Positions 1 through 10,154 of a DNA stretch of 42,022 nucleotides are shown here, in pieces. Every line of letters starts with the position of its first letter. Position 1 is the stretch's first letter. The stretch is taken from NCBI GenBank assembly GCA_002081555.1, contig MZNV01000217.1:1-42022 (forward strand), read 5' to 3'. Made by a program: the position numbers and the translations under genes. The notes beneath the pieces were generated by a model. It was given only the letters and a program-made list of their open reading frames with translations. It was not told where the DNA came from and did not search any database. Source of the stretch: Protostelium mycophagum (lineage: Eukaryota; Evosea; Variosea; Protosteliida; Protosteliaceae).

Positions 1-130
1 ATCAATAAAGCGGGCTGGCAAAGTTGTATTTTTTGTGTGTGCCAACTCTTGATTTTTTGTGCCGACTCCTTCAATAAAGGACGTCTCTGAGTTGTCTCTC
101 AAATTTTGTTCTGTGCCGACTCTTTATTTT
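1..130. repeat. Degenerate short direct repeats at window edge
   Basis: Three imperfect copies of a T-run followed by GTGCCRACTC occur within 130 bases (around 31-50, 53-68 and 108-122), and ATCAATAAAG / TTCAATAAAG recurs at 1 and 69. The copies are too diverged to set a clear unit length. No function is apparent. Confidence 0.4.
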
Positions 131-145
131 CTTCTTGTCTCCTGT

Positions 146-391
146 TTAGACTCTACAAAATATAGAGTTGAGTTGGCACTGTGCCTGTATCGACTCCTGT
201 CTCCGCAGGTCTTTAATCAATGCCTTGTCAATGCTTTCAGTGATGCTGGTGGGGAAAGCTTCTCCCATCCAGAAGAAATTTGGCTGATGAAAAAGATTGG
301 ACTTGTCATCCATATAATTCCAAACGCATAATCCCACAATGTACAAAGTCAGTGCCTCAAATGGAAGCCAAGAGTACTCTTGTCCAAGCAC
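146..391 (-). CDS. Possible terminal exon of an unrecognised minus-strand gene
   Basis: An open minus-strand frame of about 80 codons has a protein-like composition (aromatic and hydrophobic stretches such as SWLPFEALTLYIVGL and NFFWMGEAFPTSI) and closes with a stop at 146-148. Upstream there is no convincing continuing exon before the hairpin at 433-459. The opposite strand is also open for 90 codons, so coding is not certain. I do not recognise the sequence. It could equally be chance, or a relic of a degraded gene. Confidence 0.25.
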   Translation of the reverse strand: MLGQEYSWLPFEALTLYIVGLCVWNYMDDKSNLFHQPNFFWMGEAFPTSITESIDKALIKDLRRQESIQAQCQLNSIFCRV

Positions 392-432
392 TTGAGAGAT
401 GTGATGGATTCTTTTTGGTGCACATTAAATGA

Positions 433-459
433 TAGCCTTGCCACTGTGTGGCAAGGCTA
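433..459. repeat. Perfect 12-bp inverted repeat, 3-base loop
   Basis: TAGCCTTGCCAC and GTGGCAAGGCTA are exact reverse complements separated by TGT. This is a strong GC-containing hairpin in otherwise non-coding DNA. It could be an RNA structure, a cruciform or the remnant of a small palindromic element. Confidence 0.8.
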
Positions 460-559
460 AGGAGGGTGCCTTTTCATATGATGCCCTTCAGTCTGTGAAG
501 CAAGTGTTTATCCTCATTTTTCAAAGCAGACGCGCGAAATCCGAAAAATATTTCGCCCG

Positions 560-790
560 AGCGGGGAAAAAATTGCCCGGAAGCTGTCCGATAAAAATTT
601 TTCGATCGAATTTTTGTGGCTTCGATCGAAGTCACCGTAAGCTACCGCAAAAAATTCACGGTAAGAAAAACGATCAACGTGACCGAATTTGATCCTACCC
701 TCAAAAAATTCGATTTTGGGTACTTTTCTTCGATCGAAGCCACTTGCCTCAGACCGAAAAAAAAATACCGGACACCTTCCCGAGGCCAGC
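560..790. repeat. Imperfect inverted-repeat element (MITE-like)
   Basis: The left arm (about 575-631) and right arm (about 728-785) read alike on opposite strands: each runs from a CCGGAAG/CGGGAAGG block through GTCCG, an A/T-run and TCG, then GTGGCTTCGATCGAAG. The palindrome CTTCGATCGAAG marks the inner end of both arms (620-631 and 728-739). About 95 bases separate them. No transposase frame or obvious target-site duplication is visible. It may be a non-autonomous palindromic element. Confidence 0.5.
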
Positions 791-1052
791 ATACTGTTAT
801 TCCTCCTGAGAAGCTGAGGCTGGACATGCCGGACATTATGGGACCGGAGAATTTCGGAAAATTTTTCGCCCTTCGCACTCGGCCTTTGAAAAACCCTCAT
901 TGCGCTCTGCTTCCAAGCTCACTCCATAATAAAACAAATGAGCTTTATATTAATAAGGGTGGCACCTTAATAATTAATAAATATATATTCTAAAGCTCAT
1001 TTGTATTTAAGAAATATGCGTAAGGACAATAAAGTAAGCCAAATCACGAAAT
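791..1052. other. Non-coding, 3' flank of pantothenate synthetase gene
   Basis: This AT-rich stretch holds no convincing exon. It contains an AT-rich imperfect palindrome around 935-1005 (AATGAGCTTTA ... TAAAGCTCATT), whose arms could pair across the downstream flank of the gene that ends at 1053. Confidence 0.5.
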
Positions 1053-2152
1053 TTATGGGCTGGATCGAATGATCACATTGTCGATGAGCCTTGTCTTTCC
1101 ATTAAACATGGCACCACTGATCAATGTCTCGTGATCTCTCTGTAGAATGTGATCTGATGGAAGATCCGCCCCCGTGATCATGTCAGATGCCACAATATAG
1201 TCCAATCTCAAGCTGGACTCCGCTTTGATGATCTCTGTGGCTGTGTCTATGAGACTACCAACATGTAATTCTCCCGCCCCTGCAGCAGCTCTTGCCGCCT
1301 ATGAAGATGAGCAATTGAAACTGTAGAATAAATATTCGAAAAAAATACACACTTGCAACGCACGGTACAAAGCAGGGGCAACGTTCCTCTGTTCTTCGTT
1401 AAGATAAACATTTCTGCTGCTCATCGCCAGTCCATCTGCCTCTCTCATCGTGTCGCAGATCTCCACATCTACGGGGACGTCTAAATCCCTCACAAATTTT
1501 TTGATCACAATGCATTGCAGGCCATCTTTTTGTCCAAAGAATGCGCTGTGGGGTTGTACAATGTTGAAAAGTTTTGTCACCACTGCCAATTTCAGACAAG
1601 AAATACAATATGGAGGCACCTGTTGCAACACCACGAAAATGACCTTGTCTAGATGATCCTTCACGACTGATCTTATCCATGCTTTCCACTTCCACCCAGG
1701 TTCTTGATGCTAAAGACGTTGTCACAAGATGATCATTCACTGCTCAAATCAACTGGTTGTAATGATACCTGAGGGGTACATTTCCTCTGGAGTTGGACAG
1801 AAGACAAAATCTACATTCTCCTTCCTTAACATGGCAAAATCTCGATTTTGATCTCTTGGATAAGAACTCAAATCTTCTGTTGGGCCAAATTGGGTTGGAT
1901 TGACGACTGATCTGTTGTTACACCAGGCTTCAAGTGGTATGACTTACAAATACTGACACCAACAGCGTCAGACTTCCTCTTTGCTGCTTTTACAAGAGAC
2001 ATGTGCCCTTCGTGCAGATATCCCTTCAATGATTCAGCAGGACGCCTCATTTTCTGACAAACCATTGTTGGCACAAAACCGATCCGCTTGTTCTCTCTTG
2101 ACAGCGCATCTCTGTATGCTCTGACCTCTCTGATTGTGCTCAAAATCTTCAT
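1053..2152 (-). CDS. panC: Pantothenate synthetase (pantoate-beta-alanine ligase)
   Basis: It joins pantoate and beta-alanine with ATP to make pantothenate, the coenzyme A precursor. Six exons splice cleanly in frame: 2152-2063, 2023-1948, 1906-1769, 1709-1620, 1582-1353 and 1298-1053. Family motifs appear in order: [20 protein letters not shown] (nucleotide-binding HxGH region), [24 protein letters not shown] then [47 protein letters not shown]-type substrate region, and a short C-terminal part ending IIRSSP. The length (about 300 residues) matches single-domain PanC. Introns are 37-54 bases with GT-AG ends. The start at 2152 gives the standard beginning [14 protein letters not shown]. It is transcribed away from the gene at 2229, so the two share a short promoter. 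Because introns interrupt conserved motifs, this is a nuclear gene and not bacterial contamination. Confidence 0.95.
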
Positions 2153-2228
2153 GTGAATGTGCCGTGCCAATCGGAGGAAAATCAGTGTAAGGTTTCGGAA
2201 AATAAACCAGAGCAGACCGCACTTTGCG
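2153..2228. promoter_or_regulatory. Short bidirectional promoter region
   Basis: Only 76 bases separate the divergent start codons of pantothenate synthetase (2152) and the serine-rich gene (2229). No TATA element is clear. An in-frame upstream ATG at 2157 could lengthen the plus-strand protein, which would leave almost no spacer. Confidence 0.5.
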
Positions 2229-3793
2229 ATGGACGCCAACACAAGTGGACAGAAGTCCAGAGCGTCTAAGAGGCAGCCAATGCCGATGGACAAGCTGACA
2301 CAGAAATTTAAAGTTAAGACATCCGCGTCGAGATCGACGAGAGAAAGAGGTAGCAGTGCTCCTATACTTCCGAGATCTCAACCAAGAATGGAGGATCTTC
2401 AATTCACTTGGAATTTGGGGGTGATTCTATCATACTTTGCCAACTGCTGATGTTTTCATTTCAGACTCCACCATCACCGTCACACTTAAGAGAAGAACCT
2501 TATCGAAAGATGAGAGGAGGCAATTTGGAACTATTATGCAATGCAGCCCAAAAGGCTGAAGAAAGTGATGGGAGGAGAACACAGAGAGCAACCAGCTTAC
2601 CACCAGGTTATCTTCACGATGACGCTTTGCGAGAGCCTGATGTGGATCCTATGGAGTCTGAAGGTATTTGGAGCTTAAATAATGGTCATGAAGCCTCTAT
2701 GAAAACTGTCAATTGACATTTATAATCAGAGACGAAATCACAAGACTCACCAAGCCACCAACTCCCCAACTTTAGAGAACTCTTGCAATCTGTTCAGAGA
2801 TCAAATGACCGGCCAAACAGTAATGATCACAGCTACAGACCAGAGACAGTCCCCAATCTCTCGAATAAGTTCACGCGGTTCGGGCTAGTGCCTGGCCAGT
2901 CAGAGTCTTTCTCTAATCATTCACCTCGAAGCGACTACAATTCACCAAGGGATTATGCTTCATCACGAAGCGACTTCACATCTCCCAGATCAGACTATCC
3001 ATCACCAAGGAGTGACTTCACGTCACCGAGGAGTGGTTACAACACACCGAAAGACAGGTTATCTAAAGAGTTTCGAGCCGATCAGGTTTGATCCTTCATC
3101 ATGTCCTGTTATTATTTTCCCTTCAAAACGATGCATGATTTACATCTGGAAGTTTTACAAAAAGCATTGAAAATTTTTATCACTGAAAGATGCAGTTGTA
3201 CAATTATTCACCAAGGAGCGAAAATGGAAGCTGTAGTAACCAAAGTGTGACCTCCGGCTCAATCTATTCGAGTTATGAGTCACCCACCCCCTCAGCCCCC
3301 GCATCCCCGACTGTACAGAGTGAGTTTGAATCTTCTCGTAATATTCTGATGAGGATCAGTGCATGTGGACATGCCAAACGAACAATACAAAGATCAAGTC
3401 TTTAGCTCGGTGCAATACACGTCACGGGACTGGCGGGACGCTTCTCACACGATAACAAGCTCCCCCCTTCATAGTTTCAGTTCAATACATCTATTCAACG
3501 AATCATCAAAGAACCACGAAGCTGCCAACTACAACGTGAGTGCAAGTCATCACATTCCCAAATTTGATGTTGACCTTTCGGTTCATTTTGCATTGTGACA
3601 AGATGACGATCTCAATATGATTCATTGGGAATGGACATTGATGAGATGCAGAGAACAGAGCATGCCTTCGGTGTATCACCAGGGTCACCATTTGGCCACA
3701 CAAAGAGCCCCTTTCATAGGGTTTAATAAAAGAATGTACTCTCACTTGGAACATCAGAACGCCAGAAGAATGATTAGTAGACATAACAAATAA
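2229..3793 (+). CDS. Serine/proline-rich low-complexity protein with SPRSD repeats
   Basis: I do not recognise a family. Six exons join in frame: 2229-2430, 2475-2664, 2728-3087, 3190-3318, 3359-3537 and 3596-3793. The protein is rich in Ser, Pro, Arg and Asn. The third exon holds a tandem repeat of SPRSDY/SPRSDF type (about six copies between 2925 and 3050). The next exon has SPTPSAPASP-like runs. Such composition suggests a disordered protein, possibly a target of proline-directed or SR-type kinases, but that is inference. The ATG at 2157 is an alternative in-frame start. It is divergent from pantothenate synthetase. The last acceptor (3595/3596) was chosen because it alone keeps a long open frame to the TAA. 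Confidence 0.65.
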
Positions 3794-4278
3794 TTTCGGC
3801 TCGAATGGTCGTAAAATCAGACGCGTGCAAAGCTCAGAGCCAAGATCAACAAAATGATCACATCATTTTGTTGGATGATTCGTATTCTTTCTTTGTTGAC
3901 TGCTCTAAAATTGATGGGGAACGATTTTATCTGGGTTTCAGTATAAATTATCCAACGCAGATTCTACAAAAATGAACATGATCCAAAATGGGAGAAGATG
4001 GAAGGTGGGATTTCTACAAAGTCTATTGTAGATCGTGCTGATTGAACCTTTTAGGTCACGAATTTGTGGCCTGATGCACAATCTTGCATTGAACATACGA
4101 AAAAGAGTGTAATTGTTTAATCTCAGCCATCACCATCGTCGTGATCATTCCAGATCATGTTGACATGGAATTCACTTTCATACAGAGTTCAAAGGGCTTG
4201 AGTGTGCTAGAAAATAAACAAAATATCACGTTGTAGATGGTGTTTAATTTATTCCTGGTTTCGTTTTACTGATAAAAA
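3794..4278. other. Intergenic spacer between convergent genes
   Basis: This region lies between the 3' ends of the serine-rich gene (+) and the carbonic anhydrase gene (-). It has no sustained open frame. A CGTTGTAGAT word is at 4229-4238. Confidence 0.6.
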
Positions 4279-5626
4279 TCAATTTTTATAAGTGTACAAG
4301 TATGTGATTTTTCGTGTGGAAGATAATGTTGACGGACTACAACGAATACCCACGTGCTGACCGGGAGCAGAGTGGACTCTGTAGACAGCATCGAGATCAT
4401 CGGGGCTGGACACTTGGACACCCAAGTCTTTGATGAGTCCATCGTCCAAACGGTAGCACCATCCCACAATAGATAGCTGTATTCATCAGAATATTTCCCG
4501 CCAAATTTTCGACCAATCCAAATTTTCCCGCCAAATTATTGTTGGTTGACAGACAGAAAAGGATTATAAATACCTCTTGGCCATTAGCCCAAGCTTTCTG
4601 AACTGTGCTGCTCTTGGCAATATTGATCACAGACTGGACTACATCTATAATCGATTTTCAGAACTATAATATCTTCAAATAATTGTAATATTTTAAAATG
4701 ATGGAAATGATGGGAAGATGAAAGACTCACTCAGCTCACAGAGCTTGTTCTGTTTGTCTTTCAAATCGGGTAGAGCGTCCAAAGTCTGTTTCTGGTCTTC
4801 ATACACGTCCTTAATGTTGTGAAGCCACCAATCGATCAGTCCAAAGGGCTGGTTAGTCATGGCCGCTTTCACTCCTCCACAGTTGTAATGCCCAGTCACG
4901 ATGACGTGTCTCACCTTGAATTTCTGTCATGATCTTTTTCATTAAATGTGAATATGGCATACCTTGAGCACTTCAACAGAGTACTGGATCACGGAATGTG
5001 CGTTGAGATCTGAGTGGGTAACGACATTGGCGATGTTTCTGTGGACGAAGACCTGCCAATGTTCAGAGTGAAATAAAATGAGAAGAGATCACCTCTCCAG
5101 GAGCGAGACCAAGGATCTCGTTAGCAGGGACTCTATATTACATTAATCACCACGACCTTGATTAGAGAGTGACATAAGCGAATACCTGCTGTCGCTGCAA
5201 CCGATCCACAAAATCTTGGGTTGTTGGATATCCACCAAACGTGAGAAGTATTCGGGATCATTCTTTACCTGGAGATTTCGTTATTTCGATCTGTCCGTCT
5301 GATATACAAACCTGAGATGAAGCCCACTGTCTGTTATTTCTGAGCAGATCCTCCAGAGTTAATCCTTCATCTTGAAAGCTGGCAGTCGCCTCCCGGAAAT
5401 CCTCTGCCAGCGTCATTCGTACCACATATACATTTCACATACTGTCGTGAGCAATATGAGATGGTCCGGGGCTCACGATGGTTGTTTGTTGTCTGTCTAA
5501 ACGTGCGAAGATGTTGGCCTTGTGATTGGTCTTATCGGCCGAAGTGGAGTGTTCAAGTTGCTGGCTATAAGAAAGTCAGTCAGCAGATGAAAAAAATCGA
5601 AAGTGATGGCGGTGGCCTGACCTCAT
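4279..5626 (-). CDS. Beta-class carbonic anhydrase
   Basis: It interconverts CO2 and bicarbonate. About nine exons join in frame. The beta-class zinc site is complete: Cys-Asp pair in [14 protein letters not shown], and the His and second Cys in [14 protein letters not shown]. Also visible are [25 protein letters not shown] and the C-terminal [15 protein letters not shown] strand. I place the start at 5626 in a five-base first coding exon (MS), followed by an exon beginning [13 protein letters not shown]. This gives an N-terminal extension of about 45 residues before [10 protein letters not shown]. It lacks an obvious targeting signal, so a cytosolic location is likely but unproven. A shorter protein starting at the ATG at 5416 is possible. 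Introns of 37-45 bases separate most exons. The last residues after DAVYRVHS are not typical of the family. Confidence 0.92.
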
Positions 5627-5987
5627 TTTGCTGGTTTTAAAATCCGCCCAAAACCATCAGCGATATTTCTGTCACGACGCTCTACATACAACTCTACAAC
5701 GAGCAGAGATCTTAACTTGAGGTTGACAAAGTGGGCTCAACAGAAACCTCACGTTTTCTTGAACATTTTTGTTTTCTGAAGAGGTCGAAATCCTCTGTTG
5801 GCATGCGTGTACATAAACCATCTTCTGGATGACCAAAAATCCACTCTTTGCTCTGTGATGTGAAGGAGGAAGATTTCTTTTTTGCTTCGAGTGCGCGCCT
5901 CGGTTGTTTATTTCCTTTGTGTTGCGTCTCTCTTCACCGACCTTCCGATCATTTCCGAAAATAATTAGGCCTCTTAATTTCACATTG
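5627..5987. other. Intergenic: carbonic anhydrase upstream region
   Basis: The 361 bases between the carbonic anhydrase start and the stop of the next minus-strand gene show no convincing exon. They should contain the promoter of the former and the 3' end signals of the latter. Confidence 0.5.
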
Positions 5988-7883
5988 TCATCCGTCATGC
6001 GTTGTCGTCACGCGCAGAAAGAGAAAGGCCAACACCGCAAGCAGAATGCTGAGGAAGATGATGACCTGAGCCTGTCAGGTTGTGCAAAAATGAGCCTGCG
6101 CACCGGGTATGTTCTCGCTCAGTACTTACATCGCTATTGCTGGGGTATAAAAGTGGATTTGTCTCTGTAGGTTCATGATCATGTGTTATCGTGGCTTGAT
6201 TCTTTAATTGTTGCTTCAGTACTCGCATTTCGTCTTCCAGCTTGGCACACTTCTCTTCATATGTTAAGACAGCCTCGGCATAGATTGCCAACTTCCTCTT
6301 TAATTCTGTGTTACTCTGCCGCAGTGAGGCAAGGTCCTCCGGCGCCTACGATCTTTAAGACATCTAACATCACATCGTTGGTCCTCTGCACAGACCTCCA
6401 AGGAATCTCTCTTCGATTTATCAGCCCCAGGGAAGGTTCTGCCACCTCCACGAGATGTCATAGGAGGTGACCCATCTTCTAAAGAGTCTGATCTCCGTCG
6501 TAATCCAGAAATGCCAATGCCAGAAGGCTTATTCATGTTGAGAGCCAGCTTCTTAAGAGGTGACGAGTCTCGTGGCGTGGCGGCGGTAATGTCCATGATT
6601 CGGTTGGCTGGCACATCGTTATTTGCATTGCTCCTTTTCTCTCGGCTCTCTTGCTCTGCGAGCTCAGAGAATTCAGCGTGAACACCATTCAAGGACAGTT
6701 TTGGGATGCCACCTGGTTTCATTCCTCATCAGGCGATGGCCGTTGTCTGATGAAGCTGCGGTTCTCTTTGAAAAACTGCCCGAGAATTACAATCCCCCTC
6801 AACTTGAAAACCAGAAGTGTGCTGAAAACGGAGCAATTTATCTTGTTCTCGGCTTGGCTCTCAGAATTCACGAAAAAAGGTGAAACACAAGCACAAGACA
6901 CATTCCAACTGGATGTCGTGACACCAACTCTCGAAAATGGCTAAGGTCGGAAGTCTTTGTTTAGTATTAGGTGAGGAGGGTACATCTTTGGGTGCTGCGG
7001 AGAACGCTCGGTCTTTACAATGCCAATGCCACTTTGCTATGTCAAATTGTCTGGGTTCATGGATGATGAGACTCCTTGCGAGCCTCCTTGTCTCAGCTTC
7101 TTAGTCAGCCTCATGGCCCTGCATTCGTCATTCAAGAGGAAATCTCCTCGAAATTTACCTTTCTGATGCTAGTTTGGGATCCCTCGAGCGCGGGGTGACT
7201 TGTACATCAGGGATCTGCCTTGATTGTAGACGGGCAGTCAGTGCCGCGTTGTTTGCGGTGACCTGCTAGAATTAATCCTTCTACAACGAACCTGTACATC
7301 ACCATAGATTTCATATCAGAGATGTGAAGTGCCGGGACTTTTGGCCTCTCCTGATTCCCAGCAAAACTCATCAATGGCGGTGGTGCGGGCTTTGTCTCGC
7401 TCTCTGTCTTTCTGATTGATCGAGCCGTCCTCATCACGATCTCTTGTTCTATCTCTTTGATCTTTTCCATCTCAGAGGCTGTGATGCGGGGTGTTTTTTG
7501 TGGCTGTTTTCTCGGTGATCTGGGCGACCTTGGAGGGGCCTCCTCTTCATTAAAATCTTCAAGCTGAAATTCTTCGACTTGTGTGAAATCATCATCCAAA
7601 GGTATCATGCGTGCCAACTCGCGACCATTTTCGATCAAACTATTTCAAAATCATCACCGATCGATCAATGCTGGTCACATTTTTGAACAGATGAATGATC
7701 AGTTGAAATCACTCACGTGGCCGAAAAATTGGGTTGTGTGATTTTTGGGTCGAGTGTAAGTGAACGTTCTTCATCTTTTTCCCACGCTGATCTGGTAGAG
7801 TGCAATAATTGGACTGGTTCAAAGTCTACATCGATGACGTGATCTGTCCTTGAGCCTCCGCCATCTGACCACGGTGCAGTCAT
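5988..7883 (-). CDS. Tail-anchored coiled-coil membrane protein
   Basis: I do not recognise a named family. The start at 7883 (MTAPWSDGGGSRTD) leads into an acidic stretch (QLEDFNEEEAPP), a proline/arginine block (SPRSPRKQPQKTPR) and helical heptad-rich segments. Later exons give KLSLNGVHAEFSELAEQE, a basic/serine region and a coiled coil around 6050-6330 (LRQSNTELKRKLAIYAEAV). The last exon encodes a hydrophobic stretch, VIIFLSILLAVLAFLFL, followed by only eight residues and a stop. That is the layout of a tail-anchored protein inserted by its C terminus, as in SNAREs and golgins. Most joins hold frame, but the exons between about 6720 and 6990 are uncertain. The final acceptor was set at 6040/6041 because it opens the transmembrane frame. 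Confidence 0.7.
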
Positions 7884-8306
7884 TGAATTTGAGCTGCTGC
7901 TTCTGTGCCATCTTAGTCACTTACACCGATAAAAATTAAATCTGGACAAAACTTCTTGCATCACTGAACCTCGGCTGCAGAACTCAATGATCACAAAAAA
8001 AGTATGAATCAGCACATCACCTCGAAAGAAGCTTCTCTTTACCGATTCCATTTGTTACAAGCTTCTTTCGAAGCAACATCGTGCTGCGAGGCTGACGATT
8101 TCTATTTTCCTTCAGCAACGGTAGATTTCAAGTTGAACATTCCCAGAACTCCGTTTCCTCTTGAAAATTGAAAGCAACACAAATCCATTTTTATTGTATA
8201 GAAATTCATCCTCACAGACGCTAACACATTTTTGGAGGGCGATATGTTCGCGATTGTGATAGTGATGAACTTGTGATTTTATTTTATTTTGTCTACCTCA
8301 AGATTT
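7884..8306. other. Intergenic, contains a 13-bp hairpin
   Basis: This lies between the start of the tail-anchored protein gene and the stop of the RTA1-like gene. It is AT-rich, with no exon seen. TCGAAAGAAGCTT (8022-8034) and AAGCTTCTTTCGA (8059-8071) are perfect inverted repeats with 24 bases between them. Confidence 0.7.
8022..8071. repeat. 13-bp perfect inverted repeat
   Basis: The two arms are exact complements with a 24-base loop. The position, just upstream of the minus-strand gene starting at 7883 and downstream of the one ending at 8307, fits either an end-of-transcript structure or an operator-like site. Confidence 0.75.
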
Positions 8307-9604
8307 TTACACTGGGGCCATCTTCACCTCTTTCACCGATTCTTTTTGGAAGGCCCATTTGGGGTACAACAAGTTGTAAATCGCCAAAAAGACGATCATC
8401 ATCAAGCCATCAAAAATAGCAAAGTACACTTCGTGGGTGATGATGTACCCCGACCACCCCTCTGCTAGTTCTACAACTCTGTATATACCTGAATCGATCA
8501 ATCTACAATTAGACGAGATCACAATTCGAGGAAATTTCACCTCTGATGTACAGACTGGTCGTGGCGATGATGGTTCCGATGAACAGAACTTTGAGACCTC
8601 TTGGAAATTTCACAGAAGATTCCTTATCCTGTCAAATGTCAGGAATAATCCCACATGATCTGAAAAGATCAACAAGTACCTTCTCTTCAACCACTGTCCT
8701 GAGTGGCTTGTCATGTCTATACCGGTACGCATATTCTGCGGCCAGGATCACAAACAACGACATAGACACCAACTGAAAGACGATTCCACCAAGCATGATA
8801 TTTCCACCTTGGCTAGTCTGGTCAAAATCCAAATCCGCCGCTCCAGAGGCTGCCTTCGCTCCTACAAAAATTCAATATTTCACGACAAAATTTTAAAATA
8901 CTATTTTTATTTTCAATTTGGAATAAAATTGTAAAAACATCATCACCTCCAATTGCTTGTACGACAAGTGAAACGACGTCGCAGACCAAAAAAACGATCC
9001 CGTACCATTTTGGCTTCAATCTGGAAAATTGGGTGCCCAATTTTATGATCCTGAGATATCATCAGACATGACTTGAGATATACTTAAAATTTGAGGCCTT
9101 TATAACTCGACAACTTTTGGTTCAGCACAGAAGGTCAAGACATGGGATGTACTCACACTAAGCCGAATAAAATGTACAAAAATGCAGAGAAAAATACAGG
9201 AGCGATGATGAGTGTCACTTGTTGCGTTAGGTACCTAGGTGTCTTCAGATCATGTGACTGGACATTGAACTCACGCATTAATGTTGGAGACATCTACACT
9301 AGAGGCAATACGTGCGCTCCATCCCGCTGCTTCAACTGAGTTCGGTTAGAAGGATGGATTCAGGGAGATAATCGGGTGATATGATCTCACCAAAACCCCC
9401 GATCACAACAGGTGCCATCCACCAAGATCTATAAGCGATCAACTGTCCAGCATGAACGAAAGACGACACTGTAAAGAGGACGAGGGCGACGATGCCCAGT
9501 GCCATCTCAGGTGTATATCCATAGTAGCCACCACCTCCATCATCTGGTGTGTCGATCATCGTCGAATTTGTGCCATTGTAATTGAAGAATGTTGTCGAGT
9601 TCAT
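8307..9604 (-). CDS. RTA1-like seven-helix membrane protein
   Basis: Seven exons join in frame. The protein starts with an Asn/Thr-rich segment containing NGT and NST glycosylation sites, then YYGYTPEMALGIVALVLF and further hydrophobic helices totalling about seven. RTA1/RTM1 family signatures are visible: Gly-rich WMAPVVIGGFGE then VEAAGWSARI (family E-xx-GY-xx-R), LTQQVTLIIAPVFFSAFLY (family QxxxLLLAPxxxxAxxY), KWYGIVFLVCDVVSLVVQA, IRGIYRVVELAEGWSGY (family RxxYRxxE) and EVYFAIFDGLMM. Known members are mainly fungal plasma-membrane or vacuolar proteins linked to lipid translocation and 7-aminocholesterol or toxin resistance; substrate assignment here would be a guess. The C terminus is short, charged and cytosolic. 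One acceptor (9230/9231 region) was chosen so that the TQQVTLIIAP motif is in frame. Confidence 0.9.
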
Positions 9605-10154
9605 GGTCTTCTAATTCTGCTGCTCTCCGGTCATGAGCGTAGTAATCCGAATTCCGTTGTTTTTGACGTTCGGGAACCGAGAAGTGACGTTCGGGTACCG
9701 TTTCCGCCGATCATCACACGCGTCGAAGCTCAACGGTGAGCTCCCTTGGGGGCAGTTAAAGGGGTGTGATAATACACTCTATGGTTATGAAATATTGACA
9801 AGGAAACTGGTTGAAAATTGGTTTTGTGGGGGTGTGATGTTGTCCAATAACCCCGAAAAAGGATGGATGGCACCCGAGCTCGGACCCCGAGTTCCTGTAC
9901 AACAATAATAAGATCATATGAAAGACTTTACAGCATAATGTTGTCTTATGGTAAAGGATTATACAGTCTCAAAATAACCATAAAGAAATGAATGCCAATA
10001 GTGTCAGAGCCACTGTTTTCGTGATTTATCTTCCCACTGTTACTAACAGATGTGTCTTGTAGATCCACCTGAAAAGTGTGCTTGAAGTTTAAATTTCAAA
10101 TATTATTTCGTTGTAGATCGAATTGTCACACTTTTCGTCCCATCCAAGGGAAAC
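9605..10154. promoter_or_regulatory. Divergent promoter region with a 16-bp direct repeat
   Basis: The RTA1-like gene (-) and the NT-C2/DIL gene (+) diverge here. TGACGTTCGGGAACCG (9664-9679) and TGACGTTCGGGTACCG (9685-9700) are direct repeats with one mismatch, 21 bases apart (two helical turns). This suggests paired binding sites for a regulator. A CGTTGTAGAT word at 10109-10118 could be the acceptor of a 5' UTR intron of the plus-strand gene. Confidence 0.55.
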
